Source of the DNA: JALYUA01 sp038229875
GTDB taxonomy: Bacteria; Acidobacteriota; Thermoanaerobaculia; UBA5066; Gp7-AA6
Reading direction: 5' to 3'
NCBI GenBank assembly: GCA_038229875.1
Contig: JBBROA010000101.1
Location: 1-14,594, forward strand
Length of the DNA: 14,594 nucleotides
A model generated the notes under the pieces. It saw only the letters and a list, made by a program, of their open reading frames with translations, searched no databases and was not told the origin of the DNA. Shown piece by piece: positions 6,077 through 13,059 of this stretch. The translations under genes and the position numbers were made by a program. Within the stretch, counting starts at the first letter, position 1, and every line of letters begins with the position of its first letter.

Positions 6077-7609
6077 ATGTTCCGGACGCTCTACGCCAGG
6101 CTCGCCGCCGCGCTGCTCGGGCTCTTCCTCATCCTGGGCGCCTTTCACGTCGTGTCGACGTTCCTGACCACGCGCCTGTACCTCCAGGAGGTCGATCAAA
6201 GGGTCAACCGGACTCTCGCCAGCCACCTCGCGTCCGAGGAGATCCTGATGACCAACGGCAGGATCAATCAAGGGGCGCTCGAGCGTGTCTTCCACATGCT
6301 GATGGTCATCAATCCCTCGATAGAGATCTACCTGCTCGACCGCTCGGGAGGCATCCTCGCCTTCTCGGCTCCGCCCGGCACCGTCAAGCGGGATCACGTC
6401 GCGCTCGCTCCGATCCGTCAATTTCTCACGCACGGCGAAAAGCTTCCGATTCTCGGAGACGACCCCCGCGACGTTCGCCGGCAGAAAGTTTTTTCGGTGG
6501 CGGCTTTGCCGGCGCGACGTCCGGGAGCGCCGGCTAGCCAGGCCGAGGGGTTTCTTTACGTCATTCTCGGCGGCGAGCAATACGAATCCGCGGCGACTCT
6601 TCTGCGCGGAAGCTATGTCTTGAAACAGAGCGCCCGGGCAGGCCTGGCTGCGCTTCTGCTCACGACTGTGGCAGGCCTCGGCACCTTTCGCTTCCTGACC
6701 CGCCGGCTCCGAAACTTGACCGCGAAAGTGGACCGCTTCGCGAGAACCGGCTTCTCGGAGGGAGCGCTCGATCGCGCGGGCGAATCGAAAGGCGATGAGA
6801 TTGATCAGCTCGCGACCTCCTTCCGGCTCATGGAGGATCGTATCGGCGAACAGGTGCGCGACCTGAAAGAGACGGACGCCCTGCGAAGGGAGCTCGTCGC
6901 GAACGTGTCGCACGATTTGCGCACCCCGCTCGCGGCGCTGCGCGGCTACCTCGAGACGTTGCTACTCAAGGAGGCGGCACTCTCCCCGGCGGAGCGCCGC
7001 GACTACCTCGAAACGGCCGCCCGGCACAGCGAACGCCTGGGAAAGCTCGTCTCCGAGCTGTTCGAGCTGGCGACTCTGGACTCGCGGCATAGCCTTCTCG
7101 AAATGGAGCCGTTTTCCTTAGCCGAGCTCGTCCAGGACGTCGTCCAGAAGTTCCGCCTCGCCGCGGAAAACAAGGGCGTCACGCTCACAGCCGATCCTCC
7201 GGGCGATCTCGCATTCGCCCGCGGGGACATCGGGCTCGTCGAGCGCGTCTTAGAGAATCTGCTGGACAACGCTCTCCGTTACACGTCGGCGGGAGGCACC
7301 GTCGGCGTCACCCTTCAAACGGAGGACGATTTCCTGACAGTGACGGTCGCAGACACCGGCAGCGGAATCCGGACCGAAGAGCTCTCCAGAATCTTCGAAC
7401 GCTTCTACCGAACGGCGCCACGGGAACCTGGAACCGAGGGCGGGGCGGGACTGGGCCTCGCAATCGCTCAGCGCATCATCGAGCTGCACGGCGGACGGAT
7501 CGAGGCGGAAAGCAGCCCCGGCGCCGGCTCCCGCTTCCGTTTCTGGCTTCCGGCCACCAGGGGAGGCGACCCCGGAAGCTCGGGGCGGGCCGTTGTGATC
7601 AAAACGTGA
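6077..7609 (+). CDS. Sensor histidine kinase, partner of the OmpR-type regulator
   Basis: A 510-residue membrane kinase. TM1 spans about 8-30 and TM2 about 184-206, enclosing a roughly 150-residue periplasmic sensor region with no cysteines and no family I recognise. A HAMP linker (207-262) follows. Then come the H-box VSHDLRTPLA with H279, the N-box LLDNALRYT (N398), the G1 box ADTGSG (425-430), the F-box FERFYR and the G2 box GAGLGLAIA (456-464). All catalytic motifs are intact. The ATG at 6077 has AGGAA 5 nt upstream and leaves a 2-nt gap from the regulator stop, so I prefer it to the longer open frame upstream. It probably senses an envelope signal and phosphorylates D53 of the regulator. 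PhoR-like architecture alone does not identify the stimulus. Confidence 0.94.
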   Translation: MFRTLYARLAAALLGLFLILGAFHVVSTFLTTRLYLQEVDQRVNRTLASHLASEEILMTNGRINQGALERVFHMLMVINPSIEIYLLDRSGGILAFSAPPGTVKRDHVALAPIRQFLTHGEKLPILGDDPRDVRRQKVFSVAALPARRPGAPASQAEGFLYVILGGEQYESAATLLRGSYVLKQSARAGLAALLLTTVAGLGTFRFLTRRLRNLTAKVDRFARTGFSEGALDRAGESKGDEIDQLATSFRLMEDRIGEQVRDLKETDALRRELVANVSHDLRTPLAALRGYLETLLLKEAALSPAERRDYLETAARHSERLGKLVSELFELATLDSRHSLLEMEPFSLAELVQDVVQKFRLAAENKGVTLTADPPGDLAFARGDIGLVERVLENLLDNALRYTSAGGTVGVTLQTEDDFLTVTVADTGSGIRTEELSRIFERFYRTAPREPGTEGGAGLGLAIAQRIIELHGGRIEAESSPGAGSRFRFWLPATRGGDPGSSGRAVVIKT

Positions 7610-7643
7610 GAAACCCGTGACGACTGCGTGACCTCGATACGAT
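7605..7643 (+). promoter_or_regulatory. Candidate response-regulator box and promoter: three CGTGA repeats at 11-bp period
   Basis: CGTGA starts at 7605, 7616 and 7627, a perfect 11-bp period, and the last two copies extend to CGTGAC. A -10-like TACGAT follows at 7638-7643. The first repeat overlaps the kinase stop codon. The next gene on this strand is the Met-rich exported protein at 7780, which would give a leader of about 130 nt. The layout matches PhoB/OmpR-class boxes that replace a -35 element. Binding by the upstream-encoded regulator is inferred. Confidence 0.5.
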
Positions 7644-7738
7644 ATCCAACATCAGGCCGGGCCGGTTTCTCGGACAGTTCGGAGCGGTCTGGCCAAATCT
7701 GGTTGGAAAACGGCCGAATCGGCAACTCTGGTTTCGGA

Positions 7739-7761
7739 CCTCCGTGCATATCGCACAGAGG
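7739..7761 (+). other. Hairpin in the leader of the Met-rich gene
   Basis: An imperfect inverted repeat pairs 7739-7747 with 7753-7761, eight pairs with one C/A mismatch around a 5-nt loop. It ends 9 nt before the AGGGGG Shine-Dalgarno at 7770-7775. It could influence translation or mRNA stability. I recognise no known riboswitch. Confidence 0.3.
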
Positions 7762-7779
7762 AAATAGTGAGGGGGTCTC

Positions 7780-8133
7780 GTGAAGAGGATTGCGCTCTGG
7801 TCTCTGGCGGCAGTGCTGTGTTCCGGCTTCGTGGTCGCTCAGGATGCCATGAAGAAGGACGATCACATGAAGAGCGACTCGATGAAGATGGGGAAGATGA
7901 TGACCGCCAAGGGCATGGTCACCAAGGTCGACGAGTCGGGCAAGATGATGATGATGAAAGACAGCAAGGGCAAGGAAATGATGATGAACTGGGACGCCGA
8001 CACCAAGGTCATGGGCGACATGAAGGAAGGCTCCAAGGCCACGGTCAAGTACATGATGATGGACGGAAAGATGATGGCCCACGAGGTGAAGATGTCCGGC
8101 GGCAAAAAGATGATGTCCGACAAAAAGATGTGA
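7780..8133 (+). CDS. Methionine- and lysine-rich exported protein
   Basis: A 117-residue protein with a clear signal peptide, cleaved near FVVA-QDA (20/21). Of its residues 26 are Met and 22 are Lys, with clusters MMMM (56-59), MMM (67-69) and MMM (92-94). It has two His, and no Cys outside the signal peptide. Under the Met runs, residues 42-105 keep a beta-rich pattern (GMVTKVDESGK…KDSKGKE…GSKATVKY…DGK…AHEVK), like small single-domain OB-type periplasmic proteins (DUF5666/DUF1344-like). The Met-rich surface could bind Cu(I)/Ag(I) or act as an oxidant sink; both are inference. The GTG start has AGGGGG 4 nt upstream. It follows the two-component operon and a candidate regulator box. Codons are dominated by ATG and AAG, unlike its neighbours. 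Confidence 0.8.
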   Translation: MKRIALWSLAAVLCSGFVVAQDAMKKDDHMKSDSMKMGKMMTAKGMVTKVDESGKMMMMKDSKGKEMMMNWDADTKVMGDMKEGSKATVKYMMMDGKMMAHEVKMSGGKKMMSDKKM

Positions 8134-8159
8134 GGCTTCGAAAAAGTTCTTGAACAGTC

Positions 8160-8190
8160 GGCCGGCCTTCCGGGGCCGGCCTCTTCTCTC
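8160..8190 (+). terminator. Rho-independent-like terminator after the Met-rich gene
   Basis: GGCCGGCC at 8160-8167 and 8174-8181 form an 8-bp GC stem with a 6-nt loop. The pyrimidine tract TCTTCTCTC follows. It lies 27 nt past the Met-rich stop codon and before the thioredoxin-like gene, so those two genes may be separate transcripts. The tract is not pure T, so termination may be partial. Confidence 0.6.
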
Positions 8191-8236
8191 GCCGGCGCCC
8201 GTATTGCGGCAGCGCCATTCCGGACAGGAGGCGGCA

Positions 8237-8758
8237 GTGAACAACTCTTTCCGACCGATGCTCGCAGCGACGGCCTCGCTCCTGGTCGCGGGGCTTCTCG
8301 TGGCCGCGGATACGGCAATCGTGGTGGCGCCCGCGGGGTCCGGAGGAGCGGAAGCCCTGACGCTCGCCCCGAGCCTGTCATTCACGAACGATTCTTCCAG
8401 CAACTTCCCGATCCGTGGGCAGAATCTGGAGGACGGGAAAATCGCGAGCGATCGACCCACGGCAATTTTCTTCGGCACGTCTCACTGCTGGAACACCAAC
8501 CGGGAGGCGGAGCGCTTCGTCGCCCTGTACCCGAAGGCAAAGGAGACCGCGCGATTCCTCGTGGTCGACCTCGAACATCCCTCTCCCGACCAGAGAGCCC
8601 TCGTATCCAGGTTCTATCGGGGCTCCATTCCCACCCTCGCGTTTCTCGACCGTGCCGGAAGACCCGTCTACAACGACGCGGGAGAAACATCCGGCCAGCG
8701 GGGGGACACGGCGAAGCTCGAGGAGCTGCTCGCCAGGGCGAAGGCCGGCGGACACTGA
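8237..8758 (+). CDS. Exported thioredoxin-fold protein with a single active-site cysteine (CxxT)
   Basis: A 173-residue protein. A hydrophobic N-terminal segment (8-32) is a signal peptide or anchor. Residues about 65-170 have the thioredoxin layout: TAIFFGTSHCWNT (C84), RFLVVDLEH, then the cis-proline loop GSIPTLAFLD (P132) and a C-terminal helix. The second active-site Cys is replaced by Thr (CWNT, T87), and there is no other Cys. It therefore cannot act as an ordinary dithiol reductase. It could work by a monothiol mechanism, bind a metal or heme partner, or be a chaperone-like variant. I chose GTG 8237 because AGGAGG (8226-8231) sits 5 nt upstream. The longer in-frame TTG at 8150 would run through the upstream terminator and lacks support. 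Confidence 0.78.
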   Translation: MNNSFRPMLAATASLLVAGLLVAADTAIVVAPAGSGGAEALTLAPSLSFTNDSSSNFPIRGQNLEDGKIASDRPTAIFFGTSHCWNTNREAERFVALYPKAKETARFLVVDLEHPSPDQRALVSRFYRGSIPTLAFLDRAGRPVYNDAGETSGQRGDTAKLEELLARAKAGGH

Positions 8759-8848
8759 GAAATCGCTCTTGCCCTCGGTATGAGGCACGCCCGGTCGGAC
8801 CTCGCAAGCGAACGGCGGTAACGGGAATCCGACGGGCGTCGAGACATC

Positions 8849-9145
8849 TTGACCATGATCGGGGCGAATCTGGATGGCCGGATCAAGACTGCAACTTTCG
8901 GCTGGTTAGCATCCCCATGCTCTGCCGATCCCCATCTTCCCGAGGTCACGGTGCAAATTGTGGAGGCGACGCGCAGTCCCGCTCTCGGTAGCGCCTTCAT
9001 GGTCTTCCACGCGCCGCTCACCGACGTTTCGTACACCTTAACGATCACGGAGTCGTTGAAAGGAACGAGTCGGACCTACTCGAACATCGCCGGAGGATCC
9101 GGACAGCTCTGCGGAGCGGTAGACAGCAGCGGATTTCTCCCGTAG
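8849..9145 (+). pseudogene. Orphan C-terminal beta-domain of a secreted protein, probably a remnant
   Basis: An open frame of 98 codons. Its C-terminal two thirds (PEVTVQIVEATRSPALGSAFMVFHAPLTDVSYTLTITES…TYSN…CGAVDSSGF) resemble a C-terminal domain I recall from secreted proteins of Thermoanaerobaculia/Acidobacteriota. That domain has the pattern VELVVKVLDG…FWVFYGALTDVEYTLTVTDT…TYxNP…DTxAF. There is no signal peptide, no good Shine-Dalgarno (TTG 8849 or ATG 8855) and no upstream half of the usual domain. This suggests a truncated leftover rather than a working gene. It could instead be a short cytoplasmic or leaderless protein. The family match is from memory and needs a search. Confidence 0.45.
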
Positions 9146-9226
9146 GCCGTCTGAAGGGTTGAAAGGGGCTGCGCCTCCCGTCCACGCGATGCTCAGCCCG
9201 AGTTCGCGGCCGACCCGCCAACCTCT

Positions 9227-9252
9227 CTCCGGAAGAAAACAGTCTTCCGGAG
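9227..9252. terminator. Hairpin downstream of tRNA-Val
   Basis: A perfect 9-bp inverted repeat (9227-9235 and 9244-9252) has an 8-nt A-rich loop on the plus strand. It lies 41 bp beyond the 3' end of the minus-strand tRNA gene and after the plus-strand orphan frame. It lacks a T tract on either side. It is a plausible terminator or processing hairpin between convergent units. Confidence 0.45.
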
Positions 9253-9292
9253 GGCGAGGCTCACGAAAAAGCTCCTGCTGTTCGGAATTTAT

Positions 9293-9367
9293 TGGTGGGG
9301 GGTGCAGGGATCGAACCTGCGACCACCTGCGTGTAAAGCAGGCGCTCTACCGCTGAGCTAACCCCCC
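9293..9367 (-). tRNA. tRNA-Val (anticodon UAC)
   Basis: Read on the minus strand, it folds as a full cloverleaf. The acceptor GGGGGGT pairs with ACCCCCC. The D-arm is GCTC…GAGC. The anticodon stem CCTGC/GCAGG carries the loop TTTACAC, giving anticodon TAC. The T-arm is GCAGG-TTCGATC-CCTGC. The discriminator is A, and CCA is encoded (9295-9293). The UAC anticodon reads GUA and, with modified U34, other Val codons. It lies 49 bp downstream of the EAL gene on the same strand. A weak TAGAGT, about 10 bp upstream of the tRNA 5' end, could be its own -10. Confidence 0.95.
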
Positions 9368-9416
9368 GGCGCGATGGACTCTAGAACCGCGGCCGCGCGT
9401 CTTAGCGCAGGCTGAA

Positions 9417-10736
9417 TCAGAAGCGGAAGCGCTGGACGTTCGCGATCTCGGCGACCGGCATCGGACGCGCGAGCAGGAAGCCCTGGCCGTACGGCACGCC
9501 GAGCGACTGGAGGACCTTCAGCTCTTCCCGCGTCTCGATCCCTTCCGCGATGACCCGCGTCTTCATCTTGCGGGCGAAGCTCATCAGCGCCTCGAGGAGG
9601 TCCTGCTTGGTCTTGCGGCGGTCGATTCCGCGGACGAACACGTTGTCGAACTTCAGGTAGTCGGGCTCAATCTCGGCCAGCGAGGTCAGGTTGCTGTACC
9701 CGGTGCCCACGTCGTCGACGGCGATCCGGAACTGCTGCTGGCGGAAGCGCGACAGCACCTCGCGGAACAGGCCTTCGTACACGGCGTACGTGCGCTCCGT
9801 AATCTCGAGCACGATGCGGTCTGGGGTCAGGCCGACGCTCGCGACCTGGTCGAGGAACATCGGCCCGAGGAACTCGGGGTCGGACGCGGCGGCGGGCGAA
9901 AGGTTGATGAAGATCTGCCCGTCCCCGAGCGCGGTCGCGGCCGCTTCCAGAGATCGCTGCCGGCACACGCGCTCGAGCGGCACGAGAAGCTCGGTGCGTT
10001 CGGCGAGCGAGAAGAGCGTTTCCCCGCTTTCGAACTCGCTGCCGCGCGGCCCGCGCGAGAGAGCTTCCATCCCGATCATCTCGCCGGTCTGGAGGTCGAA
10101 GACGGGCTGGAATACGGGCGAGATGTCGCGCCGCGCGATCGCGTCCTGCAGCATCTCGCCGCCGCGGATCTCGGCGCGCACGGTCTTGCGCGTGACCTGA
10201 TCGCGCGCTTCCTGGATGCCGCGATAGATGAGCCGCTCGAGCCGGTACTTCGTGTCGTAGACGATCCGGCCGGCGCCGACGAACGAGCGGAAGCGGCCCG
10301 AGAGGTCCGCCCGCTCGGCCAGGTATCCGCGAATCAACTGATCGAGCTCCGCCGCTTTCTGCTCGAGCGCCCCCGGCTCTTCGAGGAGCGCGGTTCCGGG
10401 CTCGACCATGAGGATGATCTCGTCGGAGCGCACGTACGGGAGGCAGAACGATCCGGTCGGGACGATCCCGTCAGTCTGAAACGCCTTGAGCCGCCGGACG
10501 AAATCGAGGAGCAGGTCGTCATACGCCTCCCAGCCCCAGACCTCCTCGACGCGGCCTTCGGAGCCCGGCCGGAAGATCAGGACCGCAAGCGAGCCGCGGG
10601 CCTGGAGCTCCTTGGCGAGGTCCTCGGTCAGGGTGGCGATCGTCGCAAGCCCGGTGTCGCGGTCGTATAGCCGGGTACGTTCTTTTTGCCACTTCCCGCG
10701 AAGGGCGACGAACTCGCTCTCTCTCCCCTTGTTCAT
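9417..10736 (-). CDS. EAL-domain cyclic-di-GMP phosphodiesterase with degenerate N-terminal GGDEF domain
   Basis: A 439-residue cytoplasmic protein with no membrane segment. Residues about 20-160 resemble a GGDEF domain (LYDRDTGLATIATL near the start), but the active-site loop is VRSDE (102-106) instead of GGDEF. It is unlikely to make cyclic-di-GMP. Residues about 193-430 are an EAL domain with what look like all metal- and catalysis-related residues: EAL at E224, N278 (NLSP), E311 (EITER), D341/D342 (VDDVGTG), K362 (LKFD), E398 (AEGIET) and Q418 (GQGF). It probably hydrolyses cyclic-di-GMP to pGpG. The degenerate GGDEF part may bind GTP or act as a sensor or dimerisation module. The ATG at 10736 lacks a clear Shine-Dalgarno. 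It is 59 bp downstream of the ClC gene on the same strand. Confidence 0.9.
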   Translation of the reverse strand: MNKGRESEFVALRGKWQKERTRLYDRDTGLATIATLTEDLAKELQARGSLAVLIFRPGSEGRVEEVWGWEAYDDLLLDFVRRLKAFQTDGIVPTGSFCLPYVRSDEIILMVEPGTALLEEPGALEQKAAELDQLIRGYLAERADLSGRFRSFVGAGRIVYDTKYRLERLIYRGIQEARDQVTRKTVRAEIRGGEMLQDAIARRDISPVFQPVFDLQTGEMIGMEALSRGPRGSEFESGETLFSLAERTELLVPLERVCRQRSLEAAATALGDGQIFINLSPAAASDPEFLGPMFLDQVASVGLTPDRIVLEITERTYAVYEGLFREVLSRFRQQQFRIAVDDVGTGYSNLTSLAEIEPDYLKFDNVFVRGIDRRKTKQDLLEALMSFARKMKTRVIAEGIETREELKVLQSLGVPYGQGFLLARPMPVAEIANVQRFRF

Positions 10737-10795
10737 GGATTAGACCGGGCCGAGAATATCACCCTGCCAGCGCGGGGTCGGTCCGGGTGCGGGAT

Positions 10796-12844
10796 TTACG
10801 CGGCGCCGGACTTCAACCTCGCGATCGCCTCGTCGGTGCCGAGCACGATCAGAACGTCTCCCGCTTCGAGCCGATCGGCCGGACCCGGGACGAAGCGGCG
10901 CTCGACTCCCTGCCGCGTGAGCCTCTTCACCGCGAGCACGGAGACGCCGAACGTCTGTCGGAGACTCGCCTCGCCGACGGTCCGCCCGGCGAGCTGCGGC
11001 GGGATCTCCACCTGGGTCAGCCGGTGCTTCTCGGGAAGGTCGAACGTCCCCATCTGGGAGAGATCGTCCCCGAACCGGACGCGAGCGGTCAGGCGGTTGC
11101 GCTGGAGCACCTCCCGGTCGAACGCCCCGAGAAGGTCGCGGCGCGTGACGACCCCGAGGAAAGTCCGTTTGTCGGCGCTTTCGACCACCGGAAGCTGGCC
11201 GAGATCCCGGAACCACAGCTTCTCGTTGACGCTAGTCAGGGACTCCTCCGGAGTTACGAACGGGATCTCCGAGACGAGATCCTCGGCGATGACGAGGCTC
11301 GCGAGGTCTCGCTCGGGCATCGATTCCTTGATGTCGTGGAGGTCGACGACGCCGATCAACCGGCCCTGCTCGTCACCGACATAAAGATAGAGGCTCCGCG
11401 TGTGGAGGAACGTCGAGACGATCTCCGCGAGCGGGAGCGTGCGCGGGACGAGCTTGACGTCGGTCCGCATGACGTCTGCCACTTTGAGGCTCGAGAGCGA
11501 CGTCGCTTCCGGCGTCTGCTCCCAGACGATCCCCGCCGCCCGCAGACTCTGCACGTAGATCGAGTCCTGCTCGAACGTCTTTGCCGCGACGATCGCCAGG
11601 ACCGAAACGACCATCATCGGGAGGATCACCGCCGTGTTCTGCGTCAGCTCGAAAATCATGATCACCGCGAGCAACGGTGCGCGCGTGACGCCCGCGAGGA
11701 GCCCGCCCATTCCGAGCAGCGCATACCCGCCGACGGGGGCTTCGAGTCCGGGCACCGCAAGGTGCGTCACCTTCGCGACCGCGCCGCCGAGCGCCGCGCC
11801 GACCAGCAGCGACGGCGTGAATACCCCGCCGACACCGCCCGAGCCGATGGTGGCGGACGTGGCGACGATCTTCGCCGCGAAGATGGCGAGCAGGAACAGA
11901 AGTGACGGGTTCCCGCGCAGGATGCGATTGGCCCCCTCGAATCCGTTGCCCCACACCTCCGGGAGAAGGATCCCGATCGCTCCGACCGCGGCGCCCCCGA
12001 TCGCCATCGTGACCGGGGGGCTCAATCGGAGACGGGCAAAAGTTTTCTTCGCGACCCGGAGCGAGCGCATGAAGAGCGCCGAGCTCGGGCCGGCGAGCAG
12101 GCCGATCACCGCGAACGGGATCAGCTCAAACACCGACTCGAGCCGGAACGCGGCGACGCGATAGACGGGCTCGTCACCGAGGACGAACCGCACGAGGACG
12201 GTCGACAGGACGGCAGCGACCACGGTCGGTCCGAACAGGGTCATCGAGAACGAGCCAACGACGACCTCCAGAACGAAGAGCGTCGCCGCGATCGGCGTGT
12301 TGTAAGCGCCCGCAACTCCCGCCGCCATCCCGCACGCGGTCAGGATCCGCACTCTCTCGGGCGAAAGCTTCAGGCGCCGCGAGAGCCAGGACGCCATCGC
12401 CGCGCCAATCTGGATGATCGGGCCTTCACGCCCCTCGGAGCCGCCCGTCGAGATGACCGCGATCGATGAGAAGACGCGCGCCACCGCGGGACGCATCCGC
12501 ACGCTGCGCCTTCCCAGAGAAACGACCTCGATCATCTCCGAGATCCCGTGCGTTTCTCCGGAGCTCATGTATTTCCGTATGAAGAGCCCGCCGACGAACC
12601 CGCCGGCGGCCGGAAAAAAAAGACAGAGCGCGACCGGCAGGGTCTGCGCTGCCGTCACGACATCGTTCGCGTCCATGAGCCACGCGGTCAGCCGCGACGT
12701 CACCGCGCGGAAGAGGATCGCGCCGAGCGCGCCTAAGAGCCCGACCGCCGCCGCGAGGAGGAGAAACTGGGTGTTCGGGTCGCGCCAGAAGAACCGGCCG
12801 AAGCGGGATGGGCGAGACGGGGTCGCCGCCTCCGGAGAGCTCAT
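10796..12844 (-). CDS. ClC-family chloride channel/transporter with CBS pair and TrkA-C domain
   Basis: A 682-residue inner-membrane protein. Residues about 25-435 are the ClC core. GREGP carries the gating glutamate E140, GSGGVGGVFTPSL (334-346) forms part of the anion pathway, and Y430 matches the conserved pore tyrosine. Cytoplasmic CBS domains follow (about 455-575), then a TrkA-C/RCK-C-like domain (about 600-680). The tail suggests control by a nucleotide or other small ligand. By alignment with E. coli ClC from memory, the inner 'proton' glutamate (E203) is Val here (V194, in FVLEVV), as in eukaryotic ClC channels. The pore serine is replaced by His (H99, THGISE). The ATG at 12844 overlaps the stop of the 70-residue gene as ATGA. 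A T8 run in the coding strand lies at 12614-12621, with the frame intact. Confidence 0.92.
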   Translation of the reverse strand: MSSPEAATPSRPSRFGRFFWRDPNTQFLLLAAAVGLLGALGAILFRAVTSRLTAWLMDANDVVTAAQTLPVALCLFFPAAGGFVGGLFIRKYMSSGETHGISEMIEVVSLGRRSVRMRPAVARVFSSIAVISTGGSEGREGPIIQIGAAMASWLSRRLKLSPERVRILTACGMAAGVAGAYNTPIAATLFVLEVVVGSFSMTLFGPTVVAAVLSTVLVRFVLGDEPVYRVAAFRLESVFELIPFAVIGLLAGPSSALFMRSLRVAKKTFARLRLSPPVTMAIGGAAVGAIGILLPEVWGNGFEGANRILRGNPSLLFLLAIFAAKIVATSATIGSGGVGGVFTPSLLVGAALGGAVAKVTHLAVPGLEAPVGGYALLGMGGLLAGVTRAPLLAVIMIFELTQNTAVILPMMVVSVLAIVAAKTFEQDSIYVQSLRAAGIVWEQTPEATSLSSLKVADVMRTDVKLVPRTLPLAEIVSTFLHTRSLYLYVGDEQGRLIGVVDLHDIKESMPERDLASLVIAEDLVSEIPFVTPEESLTSVNEKLWFRDLGQLPVVESADKRTFLGVVTRRDLLGAFDREVLQRNRLTARVRFGDDLSQMGTFDLPEKHRLTQVEIPPQLAGRTVGEASLRQTFGVSVLAVKRLTRQGVERRFVPGPADRLEAGDVLIVLGTDEAIARLKSGAA

Positions 12845-13053
12845 TCGTCGTCGACGTCCGACCCGGCGGCGTCTTCGACGTCCTCTTCACCCCCGAAGAA
12901 GAAGTTGTGTCCGCACGCTTTCGTGCAGAAGTTCGTCCCGCCGACTCGGACGTTGCAGGTCGCGCACACCGCCTTGTGGCAGAAGAGGCAGCGCGGCAGG
13001 CTGAAGAGAAATGAGGTCCGACAGACGCCGCAGGTGTCCGAAAGGCCGGGCAT
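12841..13053 (-). CDS. Small cysteine-rich zinc-binding protein, coupled to the ClC gene
   Basis: A 70-residue protein with eight cysteines in four pairs: C8xxC11, C22xxC25, C30xxC33 and C43xxxC47, plus H26 and H49. The paired pattern fits a double zinc ribbon or cross-brace (FYVE/RING-like) fold binding two zinc ions. The last 15 residues are strongly acidic (EEDVEDAAGSDVDDE). I recognise no named family. Its stop codon overlaps the ClC start (ATGA), so the two are co-translated, and it may assist or regulate that transporter. There is no Shine-Dalgarno. TATACT lies only 6 bp upstream of the ATG, which suggests a leaderless transcript. Confidence 0.75.
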   Translation of the reverse strand: MPGLSDTCGVCRTSFLFSLPRCLFCHKAVCATCNVRVGGTNFCTKACGHNFFFGGEEDVEDAAGSDVDDE

Positions 13054-13059
13054 GCCGCG

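Noticed and set aside
9159..9356. 65-codon plus-strand frame ending CRDRTCDHLRVKQALYR
   Set aside because: This is the familiar false protein obtained by translating the antisense strand of tRNA genes. It overlaps tRNA-Val.
9293..9367. tRNA-Val as the boundary of an integrated element
   Set aside because: I saw no second copy of the tRNA 3' end and no integrase or mobility gene in the window.
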